A DNA stretch of 56,397 bases from Dehalococcoidia bacterium (GTDB lineage Bacteria > Chloroflexota > Dehalococcoidia > SM23-28-2). The position numbers and the translations under genes are program-made. Below are positions 1 through 10,634 of this stretch, piece by piece (the first letter of the stretch is position 1; each line of letters starts with the position of its first letter). The notes beneath the pieces were generated by a model. That model made no database searches. It saw only the letters and a program-made list of their open reading frames with translations, and was not told the origin of the DNA. The stretch is taken from contig JAUWYP010000012.1 of the NCBI GenBank assembly GCA_030615765.1, positions 1-56,397 on the forward strand, read 5' to 3'.

Positions 1-1034
1 ATCCGGGCTTGCCCTGAGCCATGTCCTGAGCTTTGTCCTGAGCGAAGTCGAAGGATTGTCGAAGGGCCGCCATCCTCCAGCACGCCCTTGAAGGTACTGA
101 AGTCCGACGGCCCTACGTAGGGGGCAAAATCCCGCAGCTCCAGGTTGTAGCGCAGGTCGGGCTTATCGGTGCGGTAGCGCTCCATAGCCTCCTGGTAGGC
201 GAGCCGAGGGAACTGCTTCGGCAGCTCAATATCGTGCAGCTCCTGATAAAGCTGGCAGATAAGCCCCTCCACCACAGCATAGACGTCCTCCTCGTCGATG
301 AAAGACATTTCCACGTCGATCTGGGTGAACTCGGGCTGGCGGTCGGCCCGCAGGTCCTCGTCCCGGAAGCACTTGACGATCTGGAAGTAGCGGTCCAGGC
401 CGGCGATCATGAGCAGCTGCTTGTAGGTCTGGGGCGACTGGGGCAGGGCGTAGAAGCGACCGGGGCTGACGCGGCTGGGCACCAGGTAGTCGCGGGCGCC
501 CTCGGGCGTGCTCTTGATGAGGATGGGCGTCTCCACCTCCACGAAGCCACGCTCGCTGAGGAAGCTGCGGATGAACTGCACCACCTTGTGGCGGAAGACG
601 ATGTTTCGGTGCATGCGCTCCCGTCGCAGGTCCAGGTAGCGATAGCGCAGGCGCAGCAGGTCCTCCACCTCCGTCTCCTCGTTGATGTAGAAGGGCGGCG
701 TCTTGGACGGATTAAGAAGAGTCGCGCTCTGGGCGTGCACCTCGATCTCGCCGGTGGCCATGTTGCGGTTCTCGGTGCCCGCGGGTCGCCGCCCCACTGT
801 GCCTTTAACCTGCATCACGTACTCGCCCCGCATCTCGCTGGCCACCTTGTGGGCCTCCTCCGCCTCCTTGGGGCTGAACACCACCTGGACGATGCCTTCG
901 TGGTCGCGCAGGTCGATGAAAATGAGGCTGCCGTGGTCGCGACGGCGGTGCACCCAGCCGGCCAGGCTCACCTCCTGGCTTTCGTGTTCGGCGCGCAGTT
1001 CGCCGCAGCTATGGGATTTAAGATACGTCTTCAT
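1..1034 (-). CDS. aspS: Aspartyl-tRNA synthetase, N-terminal part (runs off the left edge)
   Basis: Charges tRNA-Asp (or tRNA-Asp/Asn) with aspartate in the cytoplasm. The reading frame from the ATG at 1034 gives the N-terminal OB-fold anticodon-binding domain (about residues 1-105, with [19 protein letters not shown]), then the class II catalytic core including motif 2, [18 protein letters not shown]. The frame enters the bacterial insertion (GAD) domain at [12 protein letters not shown] and leaves the window without a stop. Immediately after that GG the expected family sequence is replaced by a low-complexity stretch, [20 protein letters not shown], encoded by a dispersed repeat and still in frame. 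The gene is divergent from hemW. The identity is certain; whether the inserted segment is tolerated or marks a disrupted gene cannot be decided because the 3' half lies outside. Confidence 0.95.
   Translation of the reverse strand, partial: MKTYLKSHSCGELRAEHESQEVSLAGWVHRRRDHGSLIFIDLRDHEGIVQVVFSPKEAEEAHKVASEMRGEYVMQVKGTVGRRPAGTENRNMATGEIEVHAQSATLLNPSKTPPFYINEETEVEDLLRLRYRYLDLRRERMHRNIVFRHKVVQFIRSFLSERGFVEVETPILIKSTPEGARDYLVPSRVSPGRFYALPQSPQTYKQLLMIAGLDRYFQIVKCFRDEDLRADRQPEFTQIDVEMSFIDEEDVYAVVEGLICQLYQELHDIELPKQFPRLAYQEAMERYRTDKPDLRYNLELRDFAPYVGPSDFSTFKGVLEDGGPSTILRLRSGQSSGHGSGQAR
12..63. repeat. Dispersed CCTGAGC/TCGAAGG repeat inside aspS
   Basis: Three CCTGAGC units in tandem (near 14, 26 and 38) are followed by GAAGTCGAAGG and a second TCGAAGGG. 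The same core, TCCTGAGCGAAGTCGAAGG, recurs at about 47381 at the end of yggS, and related forms occur at 39073-39138 and 48651-48717. It lies inside the aspS reading frame and keeps the frame open. It looks like a mobile or templated interspersed element rather than aspS sequence. Confidence 0.75.
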
Positions 1035-1117
1035 GACAAGCAGAGTTTCGCATGACCCCCACGCCAAAGTCAACGTTGCCGCCCCTCGAGGGCGATGCTA
1101 CGATGCCAGTGGGTATC

Positions 1118-2314
1118 ATGAGCGACGGAAGCATCAGCCTGTACGTCCACATCCCCTTCTGCCAGTCAAAATGCTCCTACTGCGACTTCAACTCCTACGC
1201 TGGGCTGGAGTCGCTCATCGAGCCCTACGTCGGCGCTCTGCTTGCCGAGATGGGCCTGTGGCGAGAGCCCACGCAGCACATGAGGGTGGCCACCGTCTTC
1301 CTTGGCGGCGGCACCCCCAGCCTCCTGCCCCTAGCGGAGGTGGAGCGCGTCATGACAGCTCTGCGCCAGCGCTTCCGCCTGGCCGCCGACGCCGAGGTCT
1401 CTTTCGAGGCCAATCCGGGGACAGTCGATCGCCCCTACCTTCAGGGGCTGCGCTCGCTGGGGGTGAATCGCTTGAGCCTGGGCGTGCAAAGCTTCCACGA
1501 TGATGAGCTGGCCACGCTGGGCCGCATCCACACGGCAGCGCAGGCCCGCGACACCTATCACACGGCGCGCCGGGCAGGCTTCGACAACGTCAACCTCGAC
1601 CTGATCTACGGCCTGCCCCGCCAGACGATGACGGCCTGGCAGTACACAGTGAGGGAAGCTGTCGCCCTGCGGCCCGACCACCTGTCGCTGTACGCCCTAA
1701 CCGTGGAGGAAGGCACCCCTCTGGCCGACGCTGTGGCCCGCGGCCGTCTGCCCCCGCCCGACGCTGATCTGGCTGCCGACATGTACCTCTGGGCCGAGGA
1801 TGCGCTGGCGGCGGCCGGCTACCAGCACTACGAGATCTCCAACTGGGCCCTGCCTGACCGTGAGTGCCGCCACAACCTGGCCTACTGGCTCAACGAGCCC
1901 TATCTCGGATTGGGGGCGGGCGCTCACTCTTGCTTTGGCGGCTTCCGCTTCGCCAACGTCAAGGACCCGCGCCGCTACGTCGCCCTGGTGGAGGAAAGCG
2001 CGAAGGCCGGTGGCCGCCCCGCCGAGGGTCTCGCTCCCTTCCTGGCAGGCCTGGGCCACGTCGCCTTCGCCGAGCAGGTGACGCCCGCTCGCGCCATGGC
2101 CGAGACAGTGGTGCTTGGCCTGCGCCTGGTAGAGGGGCTTCCCCTGGAGGAGTTTCGCCGCCGCTTCGGGCAAGAGCTGATGTCCGTGTACGGCGCTCAG
2201 GTCGAAGAGCTGGAGGCCCTGGGCCTCCTTGAGCGAGGCAATGGCTGCCTTCGCCTCACGGCCAGGGGACGGCTCTTGGGGAACGAGGCCTTCCAGCGCT
2301 TCTTGCCCGACTAG
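1118..2314 (+). CDS. hemW: HemW-type radical SAM protein (heme chaperone, formerly HemN-like)
   Basis: Radical SAM protein of the HemW/oxygen-independent coproporphyrinogen oxidase-like family, thought to deliver heme rather than oxidise coproporphyrinogen. The N-terminus has LYVHIPFC followed by CSYCDF, giving the CxxxCxxC 4Fe-4S/SAM motif, then the glycine-rich FLGGGTPS motif, [16 protein letters not shown], and a C-terminal winged-helix-like HemN_C segment. The cluster motif is CX3CX2C followed by F, the HemW pattern. The frame is open from 1052, but that start lies 17 bp from the divergent aspS ATG; ATGs at 1103 and 1118 also exist. I chose 1118 because family members begin just before LYVHIPFC. 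The 3' end overlaps the convergent hydrolase gene by 4 bases. Confidence 0.9.
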   Translation: MSDGSISLYVHIPFCQSKCSYCDFNSYAGLESLIEPYVGALLAEMGLWREPTQHMRVATVFLGGGTPSLLPLAEVERVMTALRQRFRLAADAEVSFEANPGTVDRPYLQGLRSLGVNRLSLGVQSFHDDELATLGRIHTAAQARDTYHTARRAGFDNVNLDLIYGLPRQTMTAWQYTVREAVALRPDHLSLYALTVEEGTPLADAVARGRLPPPDADLAADMYLWAEDALAAAGYQHYEISNWALPDRECRHNLAYWLNEPYLGLGAGAHSCFGGFRFANVKDPRRYVALVEESAKAGGRPAEGLAPFLAGLGHVAFAEQVTPARAMAETVVLGLRLVEGLPLEEFRRRFGQELMSVYGAQVEELEALGLLERGNGCLRLTARGRLLGNEAFQRFLPD

Positions 2315-3345
2315 GCCAGCCCGTGTAGCTCCTTCACTGCCGACAGCAGGGGCTCGATGTCCGGCCCCCGGGTAGGGGGACCGGAGCCCAGCGGGTCGGG
2401 CGCGAAGGGATCGCCCAGCAGAACGTCAAGGCAGGTGCGCACCGACCAGGCCAGCGCCTCGCCCTCATAGCCACCCTCCAGAACGAACATCAGCCGCCCC
2501 TCGCACATTTCCTCCGCCACCTCGCGCAGGGTGAGGGCCAGCTCCCGGTAGTCAGCGCAGCTCAGGCGCATGCTGGCCAGATGATCGCTGAAGTGGGCGT
2601 CGAAGCCGGCGGATACGAGGATGAGCTGAGGCCGAAAGCGCCGCAGTATCGGCACCAGCACCTCCTGAAAGACCTGGCGATACTGGTCATCGCCGCTGCC
2701 CATCGACAGGGGGAGGTTCACCGTATAGCCACGGCCCTCCCCTTCGCCCATCTCCCTCCAGGAGCCGGTGCCCGGGTAGAAGGGGAACTGATGGGTCGAG
2801 AAGTAGAGCACGGACGGGTCGGCGTAGAAGGCGTCCTGGGTGCCGTTGCCGTGGTGCACATCGAAGTCGACGATGGCCACTCGCTCCAGGCCCCGTCGCA
2901 CCAGGGCGTGTCTGGCCGCGATGGCCACGTTGTTGAACAAGCAGAAGCCCATCGGCCGGTCGGCGGTGGCGTGGTGACCCGGCGGCCGCACCAGACAGAA
3001 CGCCGAGTCGATCTTGTCGTTTAGGATAGCATCCACCGCCTGCAGGCAGCCGCCCGCCGCTCGCAGGGCCACCGCGTACGATCTGCGACAGACCGCCGTG
3101 TCCGCGTCCAGCCAGCGCTGGCCGGATTCCGTCCTCTCGCGCACCCAGCGGATCATCTCCGGATTGTGCACCATCTCCAGATCGGCCTCGCTGGCATCGA
3201 CGGCAGGGACAGGGGTGAGAGAAGAGAGTAGCCCGCACTCCTCTAGAAGCGCCAGGATGGAGAGCAATCGGCGGGAATTCTCCGGATGCTCACCGGTATC
3301 GTGTTCCAGGTAGAAGGGGTCGTAGACCCAGCCAACGCGTGGCAT
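2311..3345 (-). CDS. Histone deacetylase-family (AcuC/HDAC-fold) zinc amidohydrolase
   Basis: Arginase/deacetylase-fold hydrolase related to eukaryotic class II HDACs and bacterial acetoin-utilisation AcuC and polyamine deacetylases. It probably removes acyl groups from lysine or polyamine amides using a zinc-water. Visible motifs, in order: N-terminal [25 protein letters not shown] with the catalytic histidine pair, [24 protein letters not shown] with the zinc-binding Asp and His, SAGFDAH with the third zinc ligand, and LEGGY near the end. At 344 residues it is the usual single-domain length. It is convergent with hemW and divergent from selB, so it is probably a single-gene unit. The true substrate cannot be read from sequence. 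Confidence 0.88.
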   Translation of the reverse strand: MPRVGWVYDPFYLEHDTGEHPENSRRLLSILALLEECGLLSSLTPVPAVDASEADLEMVHNPEMIRWVRERTESGQRWLDADTAVCRRSYAVALRAAGGCLQAVDAILNDKIDSAFCLVRPPGHHATADRPMGFCLFNNVAIAARHALVRRGLERVAIVDFDVHHGNGTQDAFYADPSVLYFSTHQFPFYPGTGSWREMGEGEGRGYTVNLPLSMGSGDDQYRQVFQEVLVPILRRFRPQLILVSAGFDAHFSDHLASMRLSCADYRELALTLREVAEEMCEGRLMFVLEGGYEGEALAWSVRTCLDVLLGDPFAPDPLGSGPPTRGPDIEPLLSAVKELHGLA

Positions 3346-3413
3346 AATCGACTCGCTGTCCTATAGTAGCAGACGCCTCCCCCAGGCCACAACGGCGCCA
3401 CCTCACAGACCCC

Positions 3414-3458
3414 TTTGTTCCCTCCCCGCCCTATGCTATGATCGGCCACGAGCCGATC
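3414..3458 (+). promoter_or_regulatory. Probable selB-operon promoter with inverted repeat
   Basis: A TTTGTT element (3414) lies 17 bp from a good -10 box, TATGAT (3437-3442), facing selB. A perfect 7-bp inverted repeat, GATCGGC-CACGA-GCCGATC (3440-3458), starts inside the -10 box and covers the expected transcription start, so it could be an operator or a 5' leader hairpin. Leader length to the selB ATG would be about 50 nt. Confidence 0.45.
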
Positions 3459-3502
3459 GGCCCATGTATCCCTCTTGACAGCCGTCGTAAGATATCGAAC
3501 AG

Positions 3503-5380
<1,878 letters not shown>

Positions 5381-5385
5381 ACGCC

Positions 5386-6639
5386 ATGACTCTAGACTTC
5401 GAGCGCCTGGCCAAACAACTAGACGACCTGGGGCCCCGCCTGAGGGAACGGGCCGAGGAGGGCCGGGCGCGCCTGGCTCAGGCTCTGGACACCGTCCGTG
5501 CCTGGGCTGGCCGGCCGGACGGTCTACGCGAACGCCTGGAGGCGGCCAGCACCAGCTGGCTCCTGGCCGAACCGCTGGGCGAGCCCATGGACGCCGCCTT
5601 CCCTGCTCCTCCGACCCCCAACGAATACGTCGCGCTGGCCAGCGACGGCTCTCACATCGATGTGGACCGGCACAGCCCCATCTCCTGCTACCTGCTGAAC
5701 ATGGGCCGGGTCCGCATCCGCTACGGCAGTCGCCCCGAAGCCGATCTGGCTAGCCAGCCAGACCTAGCGTTCGAGGACGAACGCCTGGTGCTGGGCGACC
5801 GCAGCGACGCCAGCCGCGAGGATGTGCTATCGGGCAACCTTCTGGCCGCCCTGCGCAGCGTGCGCGAGGTGGAGCTGCTGGCCCGGCTCGCCGCCGAGGA
5901 GGACAGCGGCCTGCCCACCCTGGCCCTCCTAGACGGCACGCTCGTGCTCTGGGGCCTAGCGCAGAGGGAGCTCCGCGGCGACATCAAGCGAGTCCTGTTA
6001 GACGAGGGCATCATCCGCGCCCTGGATGCCCTCAAGACGCTGGCCGGCCAGAAGCCTATCGCCCTGGCCAGCTACATCAGCCGCCCCGGTGGCAGCGAGC
6101 TCGCCCACACCCTGCGCCTGGCCGCTTGCCCCCTCCCCCAAGGCCAGCCGCCCCGGCCCGTCGATTGCAAGCGCTGCCCGCGCGAGGCAGACGAGCCCAG
6201 GCCCTGCGATGCCGTCGGGCTGACCTCCGACCGCCCGCTATTTGCAGCGCTGCTGAAGCCGGGCCAGCGGAGCGCCGTCTTTCGGCGGAAGCACAAGGTG
6301 CCAGGCTCCATCGAAGAGGCATTCTATGGCCAGCACAGCGTGGCCTTCTTCTACCTGCGCATGCCGGACGACGTGCCCGACGAGATAGCACGAGTGGAGA
6401 TGCCCCTGTGGATGGCCCAGGACGAGCAAAGGGTCGCCCTTCTGCACGCCCTCCTGATCGACCAATGCCGCCGCGGGCTGGGCTATCCCTTGGCGATCAT
6501 GGAGGCCCACGAGCAGGCGGTGATCAGCGGCCCCGAGCGGGAGGCCTTCAGGCGACTGCTGGAGGCCCAGGTGACGGCGGAAGGGCTTCCCGCCGCCTCG
6601 TCCGGCAAGGCCCTTAGTAAGCGAGCACGCTGGCTATGA
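5386..6639 (+). CDS. nurA: NurA-domain 5'-3' nuclease
   Basis: Predicted NurA nuclease, partner of the HerA translocase in DNA double-strand end resection. The diagnostic motif is ALASDGSHID (about residues 83-92), where the Asp is a metal ligand of the RNase H-like fold. Later acidic blocks fit the same fold: LALLDGTLVLW near 185 and conserved segments SYISRPG and VEMPLWM. At 417 residues it is a full-length bacterial form, with an N-terminal helical extension. A cysteine cluster, CKRCPREADEPRPC, sits in the middle and may be a small metal-binding insert. It lies between selB and the HAS-barrel gene, overlapping the latter by 4 bases, so it is translationally coupled. Confidence 0.85.
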   Translation: MTLDFERLAKQLDDLGPRLRERAEEGRARLAQALDTVRAWAGRPDGLRERLEAASTSWLLAEPLGEPMDAAFPAPPTPNEYVALASDGSHIDVDRHSPISCYLLNMGRVRIRYGSRPEADLASQPDLAFEDERLVLGDRSDASREDVLSGNLLAALRSVREVELLARLAAEEDSGLPTLALLDGTLVLWGLAQRELRGDIKRVLLDEGIIRALDALKTLAGQKPIALASYISRPGGSELAHTLRLAACPLPQGQPPRPVDCKRCPREADEPRPCDAVGLTSDRPLFAALLKPGQRSAVFRRKHKVPGSIEEAFYGQHSVAFFYLRMPDDVPDEIARVEMPLWMAQDEQRVALLHALLIDQCRRGLGYPLAIMEAHEQAVISGPEREAFRRLLEAQVTAEGLPAASSGKALSKRARWL

Positions 6640-7220
6640 ACAAACAAGAGAGTTCAGAGATCATCGGCCAGGTAGTGGCGGCGGATATCGCGTCCTTCAC
6701 CGCCCAGAGCCTCGAGCTCGAGGGGGCGCCGCCCCTGGGCAGCCTGGTGAAGACCGACGGCCCCATCTACGCCGTCGTCCGCGACGCCCGCACCGAGAGC
6801 GTCGAGGGCCGACGGCCCGTCGCCCACCTGTCCGGCGAGACCGACCTGGAATCGTTCCTCGACGCCAACCCTCACCTCCGCCACCTCCTGCGCACCACCT
6901 TCGAGGCCGTGGTGGTCGGCCACGGGGACGGCCCTGCCCTCCACCACTACCTGCCTCCTTCCACCACCCCCATCTTCGCGCCCGTGCGTCTCTGCCCGCA
7001 GGAGGAGGTGGCTCGCTTCAGCCACAGCCTCGACTTCCTCAAGCTGCTCCTCTCGGCCGCCGCCAACAGCGATGAGGTGGCGACAGCCTGTCTGCGCCTG
7101 GCCAGCGCCGCTCATCCCGACCGCCGCGCCTTCCTGGTGGCAGCGGGCAAAGAGCTGGCGCGCCTGCTGGCCAACGAGCCCCACCGCTTGACCGCCATCC
7201 TCAGGAGGATCCAACCATGA
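6636..7220 (+). CDS. HAS-barrel-like protein of the NurA-HerA operon
   Basis: A 194-residue protein starting at an ATGA overlap with nurA and ending in an ATGA overlap with herA, which argues for stoichiometric co-translation. The N-terminal 50 residues (IIGQVVAADIASFTAQSLEL, then PPLGSLVKTDG and YAVVRDA) look like the HAS-barrel (HerA-ATP synthase) beta-barrel found at the N-terminus of HerA ATPases; the rest is helical and unassigned. Inference: a separate adaptor subunit linking HerA to NurA or regulating hexamer assembly. HAS-barrel membership is read by eye and is less secure than the NurA and HerA calls. Confidence 0.65.
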   Translation: MNKQESSEIIGQVVAADIASFTAQSLELEGAPPLGSLVKTDGPIYAVVRDARTESVEGRRPVAHLSGETDLESFLDANPHLRHLLRTTFEAVVVGHGDGPALHHYLPPSTTPIFAPVRLCPQEEVARFSHSLDFLKLLLSAAANSDEVATACLRLASAAHPDRRAFLVAAGKELARLLANEPHRLTAILRRIQP

Positions 7221-8866
7221 GTGACCACGACAAGCCGGAATCAGACACGGCACAGCGCCTGGGCCTGATAGTGAGCGGCTCCCTGACCTCCGGCCTGGAC
7301 GTCAGGCTGGATAGCGGTCGTTCGGTGGAGGACGTAGCCGTCGGCCGCTACGTGACCATCCAGGGCCGCCGCTCCCGCTTCTTCAGCATCATCACCGACG
7401 TCGAGCTGCGCGCTAGCAATCGCGACATCCCCTGGTCCCTGCCGGAGACAACGGACGAGTTCTCCCGCGAGGTCATGGCCGGCACGACCACCTTCGGCAG
7501 CCTGCACGTTGTGCCCTACCTGAAGGTGGGCCCCACCGCCGACGCCCAACCGGAGCCCGCCAAGACGGTGCCCGCCCACTTCGCCGAGGTGTGGGAGGCA
7601 TCCCAGGAAGACGTGGAGCGCATCTTCGGCCAGGAAGACGAGAGCCATTTCGTCATCGGCAGCCCTCTGGACATGGAGGTCAAGGTCTGCCTGAACTATC
7701 AGCGCTTCGCCGAGCGCAGCAACGGCGTCTTCGGCAAGAGCGGCACGGGCAAGACCTTCCTCGCCCGCATCGTCCTGGCCAGCCTGATGATGAAGAGCAA
7801 CGCCCAGCGCGAGGCCGAGAAGCGAGTGGTGAACCTGGTATTCGATATGCACAACGAGTACGGCTGGCAGGGCACCAGCGAAGGGCCCACTCGCTGGGTG
7901 AAGGGCCTCAAGCAGCTCTTCCCCGCCAGCGTCGCTGTCTTCACCCTCGACCCGGAGAGCTCCCGCCGTCGCCAGGTCGCCACCGACGCCGTGGTGGAGA
8001 TCGGCTACGACGAGGTGGAGCCGGAGGACATCGAGATCCTCAAGGAAAGCCTAAACCTGACCGAGCTGGCCGTGCAGGCGGCCTTCCCTCTGGAGCGCCG
8101 CTTCGGCCGCCAGTGGATCGAGAAGACGCTGGACCTGGACCCCTCCGACGAGGACGAGCGCCAGTTCCTGCAACGGGAATCTATCCACGATTCGAGCTTC
8201 CGCAGCCTGCGCCGCGGCCTCGGCCGCCTCGCGCGCCTGCAGTTCCTGCGCCCCCACACCGAGCAGAACTCGGTGCAGACCATCCTCAACTACCTTGAGA
8301 GCGGCAAGAACGTGGTGCTGGAGTTCGGCCGCCACGGCGACAACATCACCGCTTACGTCCTGGTGGCCAACCTCCTCACCCGCCGCATCCACGAGCGCTA
8401 TCGCCAGCAGAAGGAGGCGGCCATGGGCGACCGCGCCCAGGAGCCCATCCACCTGGTGATCACCATCGAGGAGGCCCACAAGTTCCTCAACCCCCAGGTG
8501 ACCAGCCAGACGATCTTCGGCCAGATCGCCCGCGAGATGCGCAAGTACAACGTCACCCTCCTGGTCATCGACCAGCGCCCCAGCGGCATCGACTCCGAGG
8601 TCATGTCCCAGATCGGCACCAAGATCACCTGCCTCCTGGACAACGAGAGCGATGTGGACAGAGTGCTGGAGGGGGTAGCCCAAAAGCGGGAGCTAAAGGG
8701 AGTGCTGGCGCGGCTGGAGTCGCGGCAGCAGGCGCTCATCTTCGGCCATGCCGTGCCCATGCCGGTGGTGGTGCGCACCGAGGAGTACGGCTCGGAGGAG
8801 TCCTACGGCCGCTTCGTGGAGCGTCCCTTCCGCGAGCGCCTGGAGGAGATATACAGCGAGGGGTAG
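7217..8866 (+). CDS. herA: HerA-type DNA translocase ATPase (DUF87)
   Basis: Hexameric FtsK/HerA-superfamily ATPase that pumps double-stranded DNA and works with NurA in end resection. An N-terminal HAS-like barrel (residues about 10-130) precedes the RecA-fold ATPase. The P-loop is VFGKSGTGKTFLA (about residue 175), Walker B is LVITIEEAHKFL (about 412), then LLVIDQRPSGIDSEVMSQ with the sensor region, and a C-terminal arginine-containing segment. The length of 549 residues is typical. It is the last gene of the selB-nurA-HAS-herA operon and converges on the TIR-like gene. Bacterial HerA also occurs in defence systems with SIR2, but here the direct NurA partner favours repair. Confidence 0.88.
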   Translation: MSDHDKPESDTAQRLGLIVSGSLTSGLDVRLDSGRSVEDVAVGRYVTIQGRRSRFFSIITDVELRASNRDIPWSLPETTDEFSREVMAGTTTFGSLHVVPYLKVGPTADAQPEPAKTVPAHFAEVWEASQEDVERIFGQEDESHFVIGSPLDMEVKVCLNYQRFAERSNGVFGKSGTGKTFLARIVLASLMMKSNAQREAEKRVVNLVFDMHNEYGWQGTSEGPTRWVKGLKQLFPASVAVFTLDPESSRRRQVATDAVVEIGYDEVEPEDIEILKESLNLTELAVQAAFPLERRFGRQWIEKTLDLDPSDEDERQFLQRESIHDSSFRSLRRGLGRLARLQFLRPHTEQNSVQTILNYLESGKNVVLEFGRHGDNITAYVLVANLLTRRIHERYRQQKEAAMGDRAQEPIHLVITIEEAHKFLNPQVTSQTIFGQIAREMRKYNVTLLVIDQRPSGIDSEVMSQIGTKITCLLDNESDVDRVLEGVAQKRELKGVLARLESRQQALIFGHAVPMPVVVRTEEYGSEESYGRFVERPFRERLEEIYSEG

Positions 8867-8964
8867 CCCAGCCAACGCCGCCTGGCGTAGCACGCGCCTG
8901 CGCTGGGAGCCAGCAGCGCCCGGCGCCCGGGCGACGACGCGGCCATCCTGGCGTAGCCCATCAG
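8867..8964. other. Short convergent gap between herA and the TIR-like gene
   Basis: G+C-rich, with several short self-complementary stretches, but no hairpin followed by a T-run. No gene seen. Confidence 0.5.
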
Positions 8965-9852
8965 TCACTTTTCCACGTCTTCGGGCCAAACCGCTCTCGG
9001 TACAGGCCCAATCGACTCTTCCGGCCAAGCGGCACTGGGCAAGGCTGCGGCGACGAATGGGGCCGAGGAAATCAATCTAGAGACGACATCTCTGACGCGA
9101 TCCGTGCGTTCCGGTAGGAGTTCGGCCCTGGCTTGGCGTAGTATCCCCTGGGCCTCCTTGAGCAGCCGCTTCGTAGGTCGCTGTCCACGCCCGAGCGTGA
9201 GGCACCCGTCCAATCTGTCAAACGCGTTCCTCAACCTCCGAACGCTATCGGGATCGCGCCGCGAGGGTACGACCGAAGCCCTACGAAACCTATCGAGCAC
9301 ACCTTGAATCTCCTCAAGCCGTGAGAGTATCTGTGCCGTGCTCTTTTCCCACGGGTTCTCGCTCCCGCGGAGTGTCTGCAGGTCGATTGCCTGAGATATG
9401 GGGTTATCCATCTTGGAAGGTTCGCTCTCCGCGGCCTTGATCTGTCGCACTATCTCCTTCTCGCACTGGTCGGCGCTAGCTAGATCACGGTAATCGACGG
9501 TAATGATCCGCATGGCGGCGACGTCGAAGGGGATTGGCTGGCTGACCTCTATGATGTGAACAACCGGTTTCCTGGCTGCGTGGCGGACGGCCAACTCGTA
9601 GAACACGTTGGGATTGTGGTCTGTCAGATCAGCGACTACCAGCGGCGCCTCAGCAAGCTGTTGAATGATCTGGGACGTGATAATCCCGGACTCCGAAATC
9701 TTGTCGGCCCGCACCGGCGTATACCCGCATGCTCGTACAGCGGGCGTGATGACGTACTTGAAGACTGTATCCGATCTCTCCCGCGTTGGGCTTCCCTCCT
9801 CGCCTATGGGCGCAATTACGAAGCAGACTTTCGCGTTATCTCCGCCTGCCAT
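8965..9852 (-). CDS. TIR/nucleoside-deoxyribosyltransferase-like N-terminal domain protein
   Basis: The first about 130 residues form a Rossmann-like domain: CFVIAPIGEEGSPTRERSD, then VVADLTDHNPNVFYELAVRHA, where D75, N80 and E86 sit where TIR-like and nucleoside 2-deoxyribosyltransferase-like enzymes place substrate-binding and catalytic residues. The C-terminal about 160 residues are charged and helical and carry no motif I recognise. Proteins of this architecture are often stress or defence effectors that cleave nucleotides or NAD; that role is inference here. I start it at 9852 because GGGAGGT lies 7 nt upstream, although the frame is open to 9915. It lies 28-35 nt downstream of a repeat-family promoter (9887-9915) and converges on herA. 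Confidence 0.65.
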   Translation of the reverse strand: MAGGDNAKVCFVIAPIGEEGSPTRERSDTVFKYVITPAVRACGYTPVRADKISESGIITSQIIQQLAEAPLVVADLTDHNPNVFYELAVRHAARKPVVHIIEVSQPIPFDVAAMRIITVDYRDLASADQCEKEIVRQIKAAESEPSKMDNPISQAIDLQTLRGSENPWEKSTAQILSRLEEIQGVLDRFRRASVVPSRRDPDSVRRLRNAFDRLDGCLTLGRGQRPTKRLLKEAQGILRQARAELLPERTDRVRDVVSRLISSAPFVAAALPSAAWPEESIGPVPRAVWPEDVEK

Positions 9853-9886
9853 GTTAGCACCTCCCTCATCACGGCTTGTAGTGCCC

Positions 9887-9915
9887 ATTCTAATCGCAGC
9901 CGCGCGGGCTGGCAA
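9887..9915 (-). promoter_or_regulatory. Repeat-family promoter, copy C (TIR-like gene)
   Basis: On the minus strand: TTGCCA, a 17-bp spacer, TAGAAT. The expected start of transcription (about 9880) leaves a 28-nt leader with a Shine-Dalgarno sequence before the ATG at 9852. It differs from copy A at only four of 29 positions, spacer included. Confidence 0.7.
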
Positions 9916-9924
9916 GGCGACGAG

Positions 9925-10014
9925 CTACAGCCGCCCCATCGCCACCACGAACCATACGAGGGCGTTAGCGACGAGCAGCACGAGCGGGGTCTCTATGAGG
10001 AGCCAGCCCTTCAT
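9925..10014 (-). CDS. 29-residue single-pass membrane peptide
   Basis: An ATG-to-TAG frame encodes MKGWLLIETPLVLLVANALV followed by WFVVAMGRL: one hydrophobic helix with a short N-terminus and a single C-terminal Arg. It lies exactly between two copies of the repeated promoter module: copy D ends 9 nt before its ATG and copy C begins 9 nt beyond its stop. The predicted transcription start of copy D falls at or just before the ATG, so the mRNA would be leaderless, or nearly so. Such peptides occur as type I toxins, small-protein regulators or membrane effectors; nothing here decides among these. Its position as one unit of the promoter-gene array is the main support that it is real. Confidence 0.5.
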   Translation of the reverse strand: MKGWLLIETPLVLLVANALVWFVVAMGRL

Positions 10015-10022
10015 ATTCACTC

Positions 10023-10051
10023 ACCCTATCGGCGAGCGCGAGGGCTGACAA
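10023..10051 (-). promoter_or_regulatory. Repeat-family promoter, copy D (membrane peptide)
   Basis: Minus strand: TTGTCA, a 17-bp spacer, TAGGGT, starting 5 nt after the stop of the 168-residue gene. It is the most diverged of the four copies in its spacer, but has the same spacing and the same CCCTCGCG start. Transcription would begin at about 10016, next to the ATG at 10014. Confidence 0.6.
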
Positions 10052-10056
10052 GGAGC

Positions 10057-10563
10057 CTACTTGCCCAGGACTCTTCGTAGCACCTCAACTAGCTTATTCT
10101 TCACGAAATCCCTGTCTATGTTATCTACTGAGAAATTCTCCATAGATTCAGGAGGGTTGGGAGCATCCGGAGTGCCATGGCCCGAGCGTACCTCTACTCG
10201 CGTGGTGCCCGCGTTGCCGACGAAGGATACAAAAGGCGTGTTCCCTCTAGTCGTATATTGCTTGCGGTCCATGCCATAAGGATAAAACTCTATCGCTACC
10301 TGAGGGGGGATCGTCCTGCCGCCAGGGTGAGTCTCTTCCCGAGTGATCAGAACCACACAGTCCTGCTTGGGCTTGCGGTTTTTCAGCCGGGCGCAAATTT
10401 CGTTCATGACAGGTATAATTGTCTGATTGCAGCACGATTCATAGTCCGCACGGAACTCAGCTTCCTCAACTTCCTTTCTCAAGCGCCTCTTGTTTGGAGG
10501 CTCATGTTTCCGGTCATAGGTATTCAGCAACTCGTCCAGTTCTTTCCATTCCTCGTTTGTCAT
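10057..10563 (-). CDS. Uncharacterised 168-residue protein
   Basis: No family recognised. The protein is hydrophilic, opens with MTNEEWKELDELLNTYDRKH and a charged helical segment (about residues 1-60), has a middle beta-rich part with CVVLITREETHPGG, IEFYPYG and TPFVSFVG, and ends in a helix, FVKNKLVEVLRRVLGK. No signal peptide or membrane segment is visible. Translation is well supported: AAGGAGGCG lies 7 nt before the ATG, and a repeat-family promoter (10597-10625) lies just upstream. Codon use is less G+C-biased than in neighbouring housekeeping genes, which suggests transfer. Confidence 0.6.
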   Translation of the reverse strand: MTNEEWKELDELLNTYDRKHEPPNKRRLRKEVEEAEFRADYESCCNQTIIPVMNEICARLKNRKPKQDCVVLITREETHPGGRTIPPQVAIEFYPYGMDRKQYTTRGNTPFVSFVGNAGTTRVEVRSGHGTPDAPNPPESMENFSVDNIDRDFVKNKLVEVLRRVLGK

Positions 10564-10596
10564 ATCGCGCCTCCTTCATGTGCCCGCCGCGGCCTT

Positions 10597-10625
10597 ATCC
10601 TACTCGCAGCCGCGAGGGTTGGCAA
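10597..10625 (-). promoter_or_regulatory. Repeat-family promoter, copy A (168-residue gene)
   Basis: Minus strand: TTGCCA, a 17-bp spacer, TAGGAT. The spacer holds a small inverted repeat, CTCGC-GGCT-GCGAG. It is 27/29 identical to copy B. The leader to the ATG at 10563 would be about 27 nt. Confidence 0.7.
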
Positions 10626-10634
10626 GGGAAAGCG

